Position numbers and translations under genes: made by a program. A stretch of 64,000 nt of DNA from Limnephilus marmoratus (taxonomy: Eukaryota; Arthropoda; Insecta; Trichoptera; Limnephilidae): assembly GCA_917880885.1 (NCBI GenBank), contig OU862906.1:59624665-59688664 (forward strand). The letters run 5' to 3'. Of the stretch, positions 11,574-22,371 are shown piece by piece. The first letter of the stretch is position 1, and each line of letters begins with the position of its first letter. The notes beneath the pieces were generated by a model, which was not told the DNA's origin, made no database searches, and saw only the letters and a list, made by a program, of their open reading frames with translations.

Positions 11574-11890
11574 TTTCTATAATATTTATTCGATGCGATG
11601 AAACTTTGGTGTGTTGTTGTGTGCACGCCCATGGAGGTTTCCTTATATACTGGTGAGCTCTGGCGTTATGAAATTTGCATACAAAACTTACAACAGGTGG
11701 CGCGCGAGTTCTTTGAAAAATACGTGTAGTTTAGTGGCAGGGAAGGCAGGAGAGAGGGGGATGGGATTCCGGGAGAGGGAAGGGAACGCGGTAGGGAAAC
11801 GAGGGAAGGAGAGTGGTTCCAGGGTGGAAGACAAGAACGGTGGAAGGGGAATTCTACTTTACATTGCAACGCACGCCGGGAATTTGCTAC
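11574..11890 (+). mobile_element. Helitron-like H2 element, GA-rich
   Basis: It starts with ATTCGATGCGATGAAACTTT, passes GAGCTCTGGCGTTATGAAAT and a long GA-rich tract, and ends TTGCAACGCACGCCGGGAAT then TTTGCTACT. Reverse copies begin at 40912 (ACTAGCTGGTTCCCGACATG) and 48165. The CTAG-T type of end suggests a non-autonomous Helitron, though here the end has decayed to CTAC-T. The open frames on both strands are products of base composition. Confidence 0.6.
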
Positions 11891-12799
11891 TGCATGTATA
11901 AAAATAAAAAATAAACTGAACGATAAATAATATTTTAAAGAACACAGAAATATTTTTTTAAATATCCAAAAGTATGATTAGAATACATTAAAAATAATTT
12001 GCTACATGTGGTTTTATTCAAATATTTTTCAATTCTGTATGAATACGTAATCAGTCATGGTTCAACCGATGTGGAGTGATCAACAACAAGTGGACAAAAA
12101 GCATCGTAAGAAAACATCGACAAACTGATTATTCTTTTATACAACACAAAATATAATCACATTTTAATCAATGGTATTGTTCCTTCTAAGGGTAATTCCA
12201 CTGTTAACGGCCACAAAATAACTACATTATTATGTACATTTTGAAAAGCCCTACAAATACAAAACACTGGTCCGCTAGCAAAAATATGGTGGAATTTACG
12301 TCATACATCTTGGATATTATTTATTCCGGAATTCCTGAAGCGAACCAGAATACTTATTAAATCTAGGGTCGCTTTATTATTAATGCTTTCCTTATGTCGC
12401 TTTTGTATAAATTACATTAAACTAGCTCTGATAAAATGGCCAAAAATGGCGCTTACCAGGGGCAATTCATCATCGCCATCTTGTTTCGTTTGACCTGAAT
12501 CATGCTTTTGCAAGAAATCAGATGGGTATTATTCGACATATTTTTAAGCCTCATGAAAAATGGGATAAGTAATCAAATTCCTCATAACCCAAATAAGACG
12601 TTTTATGTGATACCGCACATGAGTAATACCCACGTACTATGGCAAACAGGAGAATATTGTGAGTCTGAAAGAAATGGGCGAGGAAGAAGAAGTGAAAGAT
12701 GATAGGTATATAGGTTTTTTTCTTTTTTTTATACCTGACTATTTAGATCTTTTCAAGCAATGCAACATTAAGATTCTAAATGCTAGTTTTCTTTTTTTA
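11891..12799. other. No recognised feature
   Basis: AT-rich DNA. A frame at 12502-12702 (+) and its overlap with 12659-12982 carry no motif. The latter runs into the reverse side of a family C repeat. Confidence 0.4.
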
Positions 12800-13024
12800 C
12801 ATGAACTCCACACAGAAGGCCCTGAGGAAAATAATTTCCCTCAGGCCCTATATCATCTTCGGGGATGCTGTGTGGAGGGTATTTTAAGGAAAGGAAGGAG
12901 AGGAGAGTTCTGGGAAGGAAAAGGGTTTAAGGGACGGGTAGGAATCTGGGGGTCAGTATGGCCAGGAGTGACGGACGTATGAATCTATTCCTCACACTGC
13001 GGTGCAAGGCGAAGGGTCGGGAGA
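12800..13024 (-). mobile_element. Family C repeat, 3' half (copy C3), split by hAT
   Basis: The reverse orientation of C starts CATGAACTCCACACAGAAGG and carries the GA-rich segment and GGCCAGGAGTGACGGACG. It stops at the hAT left end and resumes at 14318-14553. Its last 8 bases here, TCGGGAGA, are the hAT target duplication. Confidence 0.85.
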
Positions 13025-14317
13025 CAGGGCCGGATCTACGAAATCTGGCGCCCTGTGCAGTAGGTACCGATGGCGCCCCCCCCCCCCTACATTTTTATTT
13101 TGATTAAAAATTCGTTCACCCCAATTTTTTTATTTAATTTTTTTTTTGCACTAATTTATCAAATAAAATCAAGACATATAAAGGGTGTAACTTTTCCAAG
13201 TGACCTGACGGTAGCTCTCGCACTCGTTTTTTTTAAAGAGAGAATCGCCAGGAGCCCTATACTCTCTGAATCTATTGGGTAAACATAAAATTATGGTGCT
13301 ATTTTAATTATTTTAGGAAAAACTCTTTTTGCAAGTTATGCTTTAAAATAATACAACGAATTGTTTGTTTGTGCCCGTACCATGTTTTAAAATATATGTT
13401 ACGAGACAATGCGGGTGGTTTCGCTGAACTAGGTTCATTAGACATTCTTGAGATTTACTGCGTTTATGTATATACCCAACGCGAATATTAATAGAAAAAG
13501 CAAATACAAATACGTTCTCATGGCAACGTACAACACAAAAATAGCATCTACAGCTTCTGACTAATAAGAATATAACCTCAAATTTGTACCTCGCATTTCC
13601 CCTGTGTTGAGCGAACAAACACCATACAAACACTAAACACTGACGTATGGTATCAACGGCTTACGAAAGACGCTTACACTGACACCGTAAAATAACAAAT
13701 CCAACAAATCTAATAGATATTAATTATACATTTAACGAACTTCAAATAATATTTCAAATCAATGATGAAACTGTCAACACGTAACACGTTGCAAACTGCA
13801 AATCCTACAAACCGTGCGATGTTTTTGTTAATGGAATTTACTGAAGATTTCATAAGAAAATGGTCTTTAACTACCTTCTCCTAAAGATTTAAATCGTACA
13901 AAATAAAACAATAGCGAGCGTAAGCTAACTAAAATTGTCAGTTCGGTTTGTTTGATTATCTAGGACAAAAGTACGGCGCTGTGATTGGTTATTGAATTTG
14001 GATTCATCGTAAAAGACGGTAAAAGATATATGGAAAAATAGATCTTACGTTTAAACTAAATATATGGAATTTGTAAAAAAATTCTATAACTGACTATAAA
14101 TTCGTAAGCCGTTGATACCAACCTGATGCGTGCGCATTCTGTTTCTTTGGAAAGTGTTGCTAGAGCATAATAATTATTTCGTACTATGGGTAATTTTGAA
14201 ACGATTCAGGGAATATTATAACAAAATTTTAATACAATATTTATTTTCTCACGGCGCCCCTTCGGAGTTGGCGCCAGGTTTTTGCACGTTTTTGAATGTA
14301 TGGCAGATCCGGCGCTG
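13025..14317. mobile_element. Non-autonomous hAT transposon with 8-bp TSD
   Basis: The left end is CAGGGCCGGATCTACG and the right end, reverse-complemented, is CAGCGCCGGATCTGCC. The flanking 8 bp TCGGGAGA (13017-13024 and 14318-14325) are identical. The CAG-G ends plus an 8-bp duplication define the hAT superfamily. The 1293-bp interior has no transposase frame. A poly(C) run at 13076-13086 lies in GGCGCC-rich sub-terminal DNA, mirrored by GGCGCCCC near 14250. Confidence 0.85.
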
Positions 14318-14553
14318 TCGGGAGAAGCCGGCTGGAGAGGTCAAAAGGCCTCCCTCAATCAGTCTCCTCCGATCTAGCCCGCCATACAGTGGTTGGGCAA
14401 ACGTATCCGCCACCAAGACCTAGACAAACCTCATCCCATGAACCCGGGCACCCCTGCTAAGGTAGCGAACCACTTGAGGTGACCTGTGGCAGGGGTGTTG
14501 GTTGTCCAATAAATGGTTCCCGGGGCGGCGGTACCCATACCCGTCTCCCAAAT
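14318..14553 (-). mobile_element. Family C repeat, 5' half (copy C3 continued)
   Basis: It begins with the second copy of the hAT target duplication, then GCTGGAGAGGTC, CACCAAGACCTAGACAAACC, CCCATGAACCCGGGCACCC and GGCGGCGGTACCC, ending at CGTCTCCCAAATT. Joined to 12800-13024 it gives a full-length repeat of about 450 bp. Confidence 0.85.
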
Positions 14554-14555
14554 TG

Positions 14556-14768
14556 AACATGAACTTCACACAGGGGGCCCTGAGGAATCTGGGGTTCAGT
14601 GATTCCTGGTCATCCGCCTCCAAGATCTAGACAAACCTCATCCCATGAATCCGGGCACCCCTACTAAATCACCAAGCGTAGTTAACCACTTGGGGTGACC
14701 TATGGCAGAGGTGTTGGTTTTCCAATAAAGGTTCCCGGAGCGGCGGTACCCATTCCCGCCTCCCAAAT
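14556..14768 (-). mobile_element. Family C repeat, internally deleted copy
   Basis: It starts ACATGAACTTCACACAGG, jumps directly to the GGTCATCCGCCTCCAAG region and runs to CCGCCTCCCAAATT. The middle CT-rich part is missing. It lies head-to-tail with the previous C copy, which suggests either a second insertion at the 5' end or a tandem dimer. Confidence 0.8.
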
Positions 14769-14879
14769 TTTCTACTCTCACTTTTCTTTGTATTTGTAAT
14801 ATTCATAACTGGTATAAAATATTTAGTTTCCACGTGAAAAACCATTTAAATTAAATGATTGTTTCATGGTGACCCTAAT

Positions 14880-15066
14880 CTTGAACCCCCGATAGTTGAT
14901 CCCCCGACAATTGCCCCCTCTCCGACAATTACCCCCCTCCCCGACAGTTGATCCCCCGATAGTTGATCCCCAACCGTTGATCCCCTGACAGTTGATCCCC
15001 GCTAGTTGGTTCCCGACAGTTGATCCTCCAAACATTTGAACCCCGGACAGTTGATCCCCTGAATAG
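14880..15066. repeat. Degenerate GTTGATCCCC minisatellite
   Basis: About a dozen units of 13-17 bp vary around CGACAGTTGATCCCC. The minus-strand frame across it (14823-15077) is therefore a low-complexity G/N/Q-rich peptide and not a gene. The tract abuts the 5' truncation point of the family F element. Confidence 0.85.
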
Positions 15067-16404
15067 TTCGGGAACACTGCGTATTTATTTTCAAATATTG
15101 TACGTTACAGGCACATCCCAAATGAATTGACGAAAACGGTAATTATTCCCATAATTAAATCAACAAATCTTGATCCATCCGTGATCAATAACTACCGACC
15201 AATTTCACTCTCAAACATAGTGGCAAGATTATTTGAAAAAATTTTATCTGCTGTCGCAATAGATCATCTAAAAACAGAGGATAACCAGTTCGGATTCAAA
15301 CCTGCATTGTCAACATCTATGGCAATATATTCTCTAAAAGAAACCATCAGTTATTATAAGCTAAGAAAAACGCCAAGCTATACCTGCTTTCTAGATTTAA
15401 GCAAAGCATTTGACCGTGAATGTCATAATAAACTGTGGGAAAAACTAAGGAACAGAGCAGTTTCAGAAGATGTAATAGCTATTCTTTCAATTTGGCACAC
15501 GCAACAAGAAAATATTGTGAAATGGTCTGGGGAATTTTCCAACCCATTCTTTTTGAAAAGTGGCGTAAGGCAAGGAGGAAGCATGTCTCCGGTTCTGTTC
15601 AATCTATACACCGATGAGCTTATTCAAAGACTTAATGCCACGAATATAGGCTGCCATTTAAATGGAGTGTGTGTAAATAACATTAATTACGCAGATGACA
15701 TGGTTCTTCTTGCACCGTCACTAGGCGCATTAGAGAAATTACTAAAAATTTGTGAAAACTTTGCAAAAAACCATAACCTTTTGTATAATACCACCAAGTC
15801 AATAGTTATGGTTTTTAAACCGAAAAACGAAATCGTCCAAACACCCTCAGTATGGCTAGATGAAAGGAAAATGAATGTTAATCACAGCGTGAAATATCTG
15901 GGACATGTCATCACAGACGACCTTAAGGACATCGAGGACATGGAAAGGCAGAGAAGAGCAATATCAGTTAGAGCGGGTATGCTGTCAAGACGTTTTTACT
16001 TCTGCAGCCCCAAAGTAAAAAGAATACTGTTCAACGCTTTCTGTACCTCGCTGTATACATCAGAACTGTGGGTTGACTACACTGCAACCCAATGGCATAA
16101 GTTAAAGGTTGCTTACAATAATGCTTATCGCCAACTTTTTCGCCTACCGAGATACTGCAGTGCTACGGAAATGTTCTTGGAGGGACGAGTGCATACTTTC
16201 CGTGCACTTCTCCGCCACCGCATGGGAAGTTTATGGCGCAGACTGCGCCATTCGAAGAATGCGATCATCACCGCCATGACTGCCTGGATGGAGTCTCCCC
16301 TGATGGCCCTCTGGAGACGGGAGATGGTGAGGTACCCCCCGTCAACGGCTGTTTGCATTAATTTAAGTGCTTTTCATTTCTCATGCTTATTTGTCTTTAT
16401 TTAA
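15067..16404 (+). CDS. Reverse transcriptase of non-LTR retrotransposon (family F)
   Basis: An uninterrupted RT frame, open from 15067, with no convincing ATG because the element is 5'-truncated. In order it shows VIIPIIKS, NNYRPISLSNIVARLFEKIL (RT 1-2), DNQFGFKP, FLDLSKAFD (motif A), GVRQGGSMSPVLFNLYTDEL (motif B region), NYADDMVLLAPS (motif C, catalytic aspartates intact), VKYLGHVIT and FNAFCTSLYT. The HLNGVCVNNINYADDMVLL wording and the TTA tail suggest a CR1/L2-group element (Daphne/Rex1-like), which is inference. The endonuclease domain is missing, so it cannot move by itself. Confidence 0.88.
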   Translation, partial: FGNTAYLFSNIVRYRHIPNELTKTVIIPIIKSTNLDPSVINNYRPISLSNIVARLFEKILSAVAIDHLKTEDNQFGFKPALSTSMAIYSLKETISYYKLRKTPSYTCFLDLSKAFDRECHNKLWEKLRNRAVSEDVIAILSIWHTQQENIVKWSGEFSNPFFLKSGVRQGGSMSPVLFNLYTDELIQRLNATNIGCHLNGVCVNNINYADDMVLLAPSLGALEKLLKICENFAKNHNLLYNTTKSIVMVFKPKNEIVQTPSVWLDERKMNVNHSVKYLGHVITDDLKDIEDMERQRRAISVRAGMLSRRFYFCSPKVKRILFNAFCTSLYTSELWVDYTATQWHKLKVAYNNAYRQLFRLPRYCSATEMFLEGRVHTFRALLRHRMGSLWRRLRHSKNAIITAMTAWMESPLMALWRREMVRYPPSTAVCINLSAFHFSCLFVFI

Positions 16405-16535
16405 TTTATGTGTTAATTATTTTTTACCTGATCTTATTATTTATCTTTCTTTTGTTATTTAAAAATATAGAATGTATTGCATTACACTTCCTCTGCATAC
16501 ATTCTGGAATAAACGATTATTATTATTATTATTGC
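16405..16535 (+). mobile_element. 3' UTR and (TTA)n tail of family F
   Basis: A short AT-rich UTR ends with CATTCTGGAATAAACGATTA and TTA repeats, matching 715-752. A diagnostic tail for locating other copies. Confidence 0.8.
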
Positions 16536-16796
16536 TAGCAAAAATATTTGTAAAGAGAATTTCCACTCAAGACGTCAGCATATAAAAATATCCTTAACGG
16601 CTTTTGTAATACGGCCGTATATATATCTTCTCTGCATACCTTACCAGAAGGAGGAACAACAGAACTGATAATTTAGGTGATCAAATCAAATTAAATGTCC
16701 GAGGATCAGAAAGATTAACTGTGGCTTGTGAATCCAGAGCCAAAAATCTTTCCGTTTAGTCACGGAGGTCGACGAATATTTTATTATTCAAACACA

Positions 16797-16872
16797 CGAC
16801 CTCCATAGTCCAGTGGCTAAGACTCTTGACTCACATTCCGGAGGTCGCGGGTTCGAACCCGGCATGCGCAAA
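16797..16872 (+). repeat. tRNA-like repeat head
   Basis: It contains ATAGTCCAGTGGCTAAGAC (A-box-like) and GCGGGTTCGAACCCGGC (B-box and T-arm). GACCTCC at the start pairs with GGAGGTC just before the T-arm, not with the 3' end, and the acceptor arm does not close properly. So this is a tRNA-derived repeat (SINE head or pseudo-tRNA) and not a functional tRNA. Confidence 0.6.
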
Positions 16873-16944
16873 TAAATTTTATTTGATTAATTTGTGTTAT
16901 TTCACAATTAATTCATTTAAAATAATATATAGTATATTTGCGGC

Positions 16945-17215
16945 ATGTTCCAGAGTGGAAGATACTATTAGTATCGCCCTGGTGTAAAACCACCATTCAG
17001 AATTGAAACGTTGCTTGAAAATGGCTTTAGCCGTGTTTAGTGACCAGATCTGAATAGCCAGGTACTTCCCAACCTTCCTCTTCCCCACCTCCTTCCCCTC
17101 CCCACTACCTTCAGCCTCACAACATACCCCAATTGGGGATGCCATAGTCTCACTGGCTCCAGACGGGAGCAGTTGAGATTCTTGTGTGGTAATCACTGTA
17201 AAAAAAAAAAAAAAC
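16945..17215 (+). mobile_element. Family B repeat, fullest copy (B1)
   Basis: It runs from CCAGAGTGGAAGATAC through CCACCATTCAGAATTGAAAC, CCGTGTTTAGTGACCAG, a CT-rich tract, CAATTGGGGATGCCATAG and CTTGTGTGGTAATCAC to a 14-base poly(A). The poly(A) end and dispersed copies suggest a retroposed, non-coding SINE-like element. No clear A/B boxes are seen, so its promoter type is unknown. The minus-strand 106-codon frame across it is a by-product. Confidence 0.75.
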
Positions 17216-18429
17216 ACGAAATCAAAATGACGTCTTAATGTTATGCTGGGTTAGTATTTAAGTTATTACCATAGAATTTATGTTCATATCCAAACACAAT
17301 TTACTTTAAAGTAACGTTGAACACAATTCAAAATAAATTGTTCACATAAGCTAAGCCTTATGAACACAACTTTGACTATAAAATAACGATTTCCACAACC
17401 ATTGAAAGTTGTAAGCCTTAAAAACAACATTATCGTGAATGAAAGTGATATAATCATGGTATAATTGCGACGCCGAACAACACATGCGCCGTACGGTTCA
17501 AATAAAGTCGACTCGACTGCTGACTCGACCCGATATTCGACGTTGGGAACAATTTGACTCCAAATGGGATTATAAACGTTTCAACGGGCTAAAAGAACTA
17601 ATGGTAAGTTACTTATAAGTACAAAAGCAACGGAAAATCTCACGCAATCATTCAAACAAGCGGTGACACGCACGCACGCACACATTTAACTTTTATTAAA
17701 ACACAGCAATGGTGCAACAAACAGCAGGTAGGTATCTTAAATACTGCCTAATACAAACCACTCGATTCAATCTCCTAAGAACCATAAAAAAATCACCAGT
17801 ATATTAAAGAAAAATATGAAAAGCTAATTTTCTGTTACGGCTTTTCATACTGTTGGAGGCGAGTTTTTTGTTATCTCAACATCATAATCGTAAACCACAA
17901 ATTATCATACTATTGTGTCACGCTTTTCCCACAATATGACGTATGCAGCAGAGCCGGAAGTAGGGTGGGACATCCGGGGCACTGACCCTAAGCTCGATTT
18001 CTGAAGTAAACAAGAGCGAAAACGTTCTGGAAAGATAAGAAATGTACGACCAACTAAATAATAAATAAATAGGTACATTATTTGAGTAATTTTTCCCATG
18101 ACCAAGTATGGGAATTGTGGGCCATTAAAAACTGAAATGAAGATTGGTCAATTGCACTGTTGACAGATACCAATAAATATTAACGAATGAGATCAAAAGT
18201 AAAATATGTAATTTGATGTGAGCAGGGTATAAATATAAAAAATAACAGTTCTTTTTTTATTTTATTTTTTTATTTTATTTTGGAAAACCAACAGTTACAT
18301 TTTTTATTTTTTTTTTTTTATTTAATAAATTTTACAAAAATTTCATGTTTTTGTGTATAAATAAAGTTTTTTGAAAAAAAAATATACATTATTTAATACG
18401 TCTTACACCTTTTTTTTGAGCAAAGCTCG
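17216..18429. other. No recognised gene; AT-rich, with low-complexity T runs
   Basis: Unique AT-rich DNA with T-rich low complexity at about 18250-18325. CAGAGCCGGAAGTAGG at 17948 looks like a lone hAT left end, but no partner end is seen. A (CACG)n run lies at about 17667-17682. Confidence 0.4.
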
Positions 18430-19640
18430 TGTTAAAAAGGCGGAGACAACGAATGTAGATATTAATTTTTATGTAAGTTTAAATAATATATAATTTTTTT
18501 TTATATAGGTACATATAGATCAATTGATGGATAATTATTATTATTTACTTAGGTGTATTTACATATGTATGTATATGTTATTGAACCAGTAATAGGTTTT
18601 CACTGGTGTGTATTAATTAGAGAGATTAAAAAGTTATAAAAGTTATAATATAATAGCTTTTTGGGAGGGATGGTGGGCGGGAGGGGAAGGGGACGGATCT
18701 AATCTGGGAGTGAATAAGTTATTTGTATAGAAGTATAATAGTTTGTATATGTTGAGAAGTTATTTATTGTTTATTTTTTTTAGAGTTTGGGGTGCTGTGT
18801 TGAATAAGTCGAATTCACTGTATGAATTGTTAAAAAAGTGTGAAGCGCGGTTAATGAATGTGTTTTGTTTAGAGTTAGTGTTGCATCGAGGAGTGTTAAG
18901 TGTGTGATTTAGTCTAGTTTGTCTGGTGGGCACTCTTAATTGAATTCTTTCAAGTAATTCCGGGCAATCTATCGCAGAGGTGGCTATCTTTTGCAAGAAT
19001 ATTAACGTCTGCAGAATTTCTACGATTTTCTAGTGACGAGATTTTGAAAAACGTGGCTGACTCCACATAACTTAGATGAGGACGATATCACCGAAAATCA
19101 AGGTATCGTAGAAAACGATTTTGTATTTTCTCAATCCTTTCTATGTATGTTGTGTACCTGGGATTCCAGACTTGAGAGGCATACTCCAGAGAACTGCGTA
19201 CATACGCAAAGTACAGCATTTTCATAGTGTTTACCTTTTTAAAGTGTTTGCCGGTTCTGAGTATGAAGCCAAGTGCCTTGGAAGCTTTTGCAACTATGGA
19301 TTCGATATGTCGGTCAAAAAGTAATTTCGGGTCTAGCACTACTCCCAGATCTTTAGCCTCCATCATTTTTTTAAGTATTGTGCCGTTAAGGGAATAATCA
19401 AAAGAAATGGGATTTTTGTTTCGGGTAAAGCTGATGACGCCGCACTTTTTAACATTTATTTGAAGGTTGTGTTGTGTACAGTAGCTATTTAGGCGATTTA
19501 AATCTTCTTGTACGCGAGTACAGTCATTGATACTTGTAACAGGAGAGAATATTTTCATGTCATCTGCGTATAATAACGTTCTGGAGTGGAGAAAACATTT
19601 TCCAATGTCATTAATGTATATGTTGAAGAGCAATTCTATT
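18430..19640 (-). pseudogene. Family D RT fragment (jockey/CR1-like), two pieces
   Basis: The minus strand carries a 181-codon frame (19088-19633) with LFNIYINDI, LLYADDMKIF (motif C), MEAKDLGVVLDPKLLF, KALGFILRTGKHF and SSLEYASQVWNPRY. After a break, 18760-18996 follows with RVPTRQTRLNH. Both match the 52.5 kb family D copy in order. Motifs A and B are lost by 5' truncation. The 3' UTR runs leftward to about 18430 through GA/CT-rich DNA. Confidence 0.85.
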
Positions 19641-19662
19641 GAAAAAACTATGCTTTCAAACC

Positions 19663-19865
19663 CAAGGGCGGATCCAGGGGGGGGGTCATGGGGGTCATGA
19701 CCCCCCCCCCTGGGCTGGGTCCAGGACCTAGGTGGACCTACTTTTTACTTGTATCTATTATTATCAAAATTAAATTATAACTTCTAGTGACTTGACCACG
19801 ACTATGTGACCCCCCCCTGGAGCTATGTGACCCCCCCCCTGGCGCCAAAGCTGGATCCGCCCTTG
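19663..19865. mobile_element. hAT MITE with 8-bp TSD
   Basis: The ends are CAAGGGCGGATCCAG and its inverse CTGGATCCGCCCTTG. Flanks TTCAAACC (19655-19662) and TTCAAGCC (19866-19873) are an 8-bp duplication with one change. The interior has palindromic GGGGGTCATG / CATGACCCCC and repeated TATGTGACCCCCCC motifs. It is a compact non-autonomous hAT of 203 bp. Confidence 0.88.
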
Positions 19866-20052
19866 TTCAAGCCAGAGATTATTAATTCCTAATAAGCTAT
19901 TTTAATTGTCAAGTTTAATATTTAGGTAATTTTTGTTGGCTAACCGCTCTCCAGTCGATATTTAACTAAATGACGTGGACTTATAACATAATTTCATGTA
20001 TATATTATTAATATTTTTTAAAGTGATCTTCTTTCCTGCTTGTTTTATCCAT

Positions 20053-20402
20053 TACTTGCTGACCCAGTGAACTTCGTACCGCCTCAGAATCAAAACTTAT
20101 TAGCTGAATGAAATTCAGTTTTTTTATTCAGTTAAAAATTATACAATAGCAAATATTATCGATGCACAACTGTCCGTGTTTTTGAATTTTTTAATTTTTG
20201 GAATTCACTCACTATTCAATATTATACTTATCACAATATTGCTGCAGCTCTTTCAAAAGATAAGAATTCGTATGTATGAAGGAAAGAACTTTCTTTATAA
20301 TTATTTTTTTTTGTAAATTTTTTCGATGTTTTAATAGTTATTCTGCAATTCGGGCGGAGACAAATCCAACAATCATAAATGGTGTAACTAACCCGACTTT
20401 GT
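20053..20402 (-). mobile_element. Helitron-like H1 element
   Basis: Reverse-complemented, it begins AAGTCGGGTTAGTTACACC and ends GAGGCGGTACGAAGTTCAC then TGGGTCAGCAAGT. It matches 45365-45971 through shared segments such as AGAGCTGCAGCAATATTGTG and GAATTCCAAAAATT. The terminal CTAG has decayed to CAAG. Shorter than the 45 kb copy, with no protein. Confidence 0.7.
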
Positions 20403-20704
20403 GATTTATTTCAGCAGTTCAAAAATGCAAATGTTCTCGAAATATAAGATAGAGAAAAAATCTTTTTATTTTGGTATTGCGTAATAATAATATCTCGTCC
20501 CTGTATACGGATAAATTTTAAAAAATGAAGTAATTTCGCTTTACTCAATAACCAAGTTTAGTGGTGTAAGTTTAGTGGCGTAAGTTCAATCACTTCCTTC
20601 TAAGTCGTCCATGAATGCAGTCGTAACATTTTGCGCTTTTAATTATGGTAGTAGCGACAATTCAAATATTGTCAGATTATTCGTATCCAGGTTCGTTATA
20701 CTTT

Positions 20705-21011
20705 TTTTAAACTTTCAAAAATATTTTTTTTAAATTTATTTTTTTATGTGTTACCTCACAAGAGCACCCCTGTCTGAAAAGTCAGGGGAACAGGGGAAGT
20801 CAGTCGGGCAGAGTTGTGAGGCGGGTTAACGTAAGAGCTGTAGAAAAGGATTTATTAATGCGGGTCTTGAAGGGGCATGGATTATAATATATGAAGGTAG
20901 AAAGACAGATGCCGGCAGCTCGTTCCACATACTAGCCGATTTACTCAAAAACCAGTCAAAGAAACGACCACGAAGCCAACACCAACCACGAAGCCATGAT
21001 AGCGATATCAT
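20705..21011 (-). pseudogene. Non-LTR RT C-terminal remnant and 3' UTR
   Basis: A minus-strand 61-codon frame reads SKSASMWNELPASVFLPSY. This is the W-N-x-LP motif typical of the C-terminal end of jockey-type ORF2s. The 3' UTR contains a hairpin (CCCCTGTCTGAAAAGTCAGG plus GG) and ends in A/T-rich DNA. Only the last part survives. Confidence 0.6.
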
Positions 21012-22247
21012 CGATGGTTTTTAATGTACCTGCTTTAAGTGGTTTTATTATATTGTAATTTTAAAAAGCTGTTCAATACAAAAATACAGTTCTCAAGATT
21101 TGGTGACAGTCTTTAAATTTAAGCACTCCAAACCATTAAGAAAATCGATCTCGTTAAGCCCCGAAGAAAGAGCAGTTAGTTCTACAGTGTTTAATTTTGA
21201 TAAGACTACGGAATACAGTCTTGTCAGAGGAACATTTTCATATTCTAAATTCAGGCCCATACCCTCGACGTTTAGTGATGGGGATCTTATCTCCCAAATT
21301 AAACTAAGCCTCTATTACTTACGGAAAGAACCTTCGGTATCTACCTACGGGGATTTTTTGTTTCTTTAGGGTCAGCTGACCCGTCAAAGCCTAAACAAGA
21401 CGATCTTGTTTGAAATTCATTCTAACGACCGACGTCGTTACGATGTCCTTTTTTTACCGGCGCCTAATGAAGTTTCAATCTTCCGATATATCTCACCCGA
21501 ATTCCTTGAGGCTATAAATATACATTGTTTTTTGTAGGTATCACACAATCTAAAGGCAGGGAAGAAATCCAATAAGTCTCTACCGCTGAAGAGACAGATT
21601 GGTAGAAGTGTGTTACAGGCGTGTACCTACATTGCACAAAATTTGCCCGACCAAAGCTTGAGTTTTACTTTCTTCTAGAAAAATTATTCAAACGTGTTAA
21701 CAAATCAAATCTCTTTCTTGAACAGCTTATCAATTTCACTGGACAAATGTAATCTTGATAGAACATAAATAAAATTAACCTGTGTAAAAAATGTTAACTT
21801 GACAGATTTATCAAGTAACCTGAAAATTGCATATATGTGTGTGTGTGTGTGTGAATATGAGACATTTAAATGTAATGTATCAATAAAGGAAAGAAGTTTG
21901 AGTTACAACAAAAAAATATTATTACATAAAATTTACACACTTCATTCTCCAATTCATTTAAGCTATAAGACTCTACTTAAGATGAAAATTAACTCAGAGC
22001 GTGTTTAGTCTGCAATATACAAGAGCTAAACAGTTCTTCAAAATCATTTACAATAAAGGAAAAATTTTAAATCAATTACATTTAAGTAATACCTATGCTA
22101 ATAATAGGAAATTGGGTGCCAGTTCACCATAAGAATTGAACGAATTGAAAGTTAATTAAACAATTTGGAAATAAGCGTCTAAAGGTAATAAGTATGTAAA
22201 CCTGCATCATCAGTTTTCTTTCTAACCGATCTTAGATAAATATACAT
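21012..22247. other. No recognised feature
   Basis: The 89-codon frame at 21100-21369 (+) has no motif I recognise and no start context that stands out. It is the least repeat-like frame in the first third of the window. A TG microsatellite lies at 21836-21852. Confidence 0.35.
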
Positions 22248-22336
22248 ATTTTAAAAAAAATCTATTATTTATCTATATAAAGTATGTTTACATTGGTGTT
22301 TTCGATGCCTGTCTCACTAGGGCGTACCTTTATCGA
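22248..22336 (-). mobile_element. Family E 3' end fragment
   Basis: Reverse-complemented it reads CCCTAGTGAGACAGGCAT, then CCAATGTAAACATACTTTAT and ATAGATAAATAATA. This matches the 3' end of the family E copy at 34984-35050 (CCCTAGTGAGACAGGCAT, CCATTGTAAATATATTTTAT). It is a very short 5'-truncated insertion. Confidence 0.7.
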
Positions 22337-22371
22337 GAAGAATTACTTTCAGCCTATCTAGCAAGTCCGAA

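Noticed and set aside
14823..15077. 84-codon G/N/Q-rich minus frame that looks like a repeat protein
   Set aside because: It is the translation of the GTTGATCCCC minisatellite.
16797..16872. Functional tRNA gene
   Set aside because: The acceptor arm does not pair and the 5' seven bases pair with the variable region; it is better explained as a tRNA-derived repeat.
17948..17980. hAT left end (CAGAGCCGGAAGTAGG)
   Set aside because: No matching right end or target duplication found in the neighbourhood.
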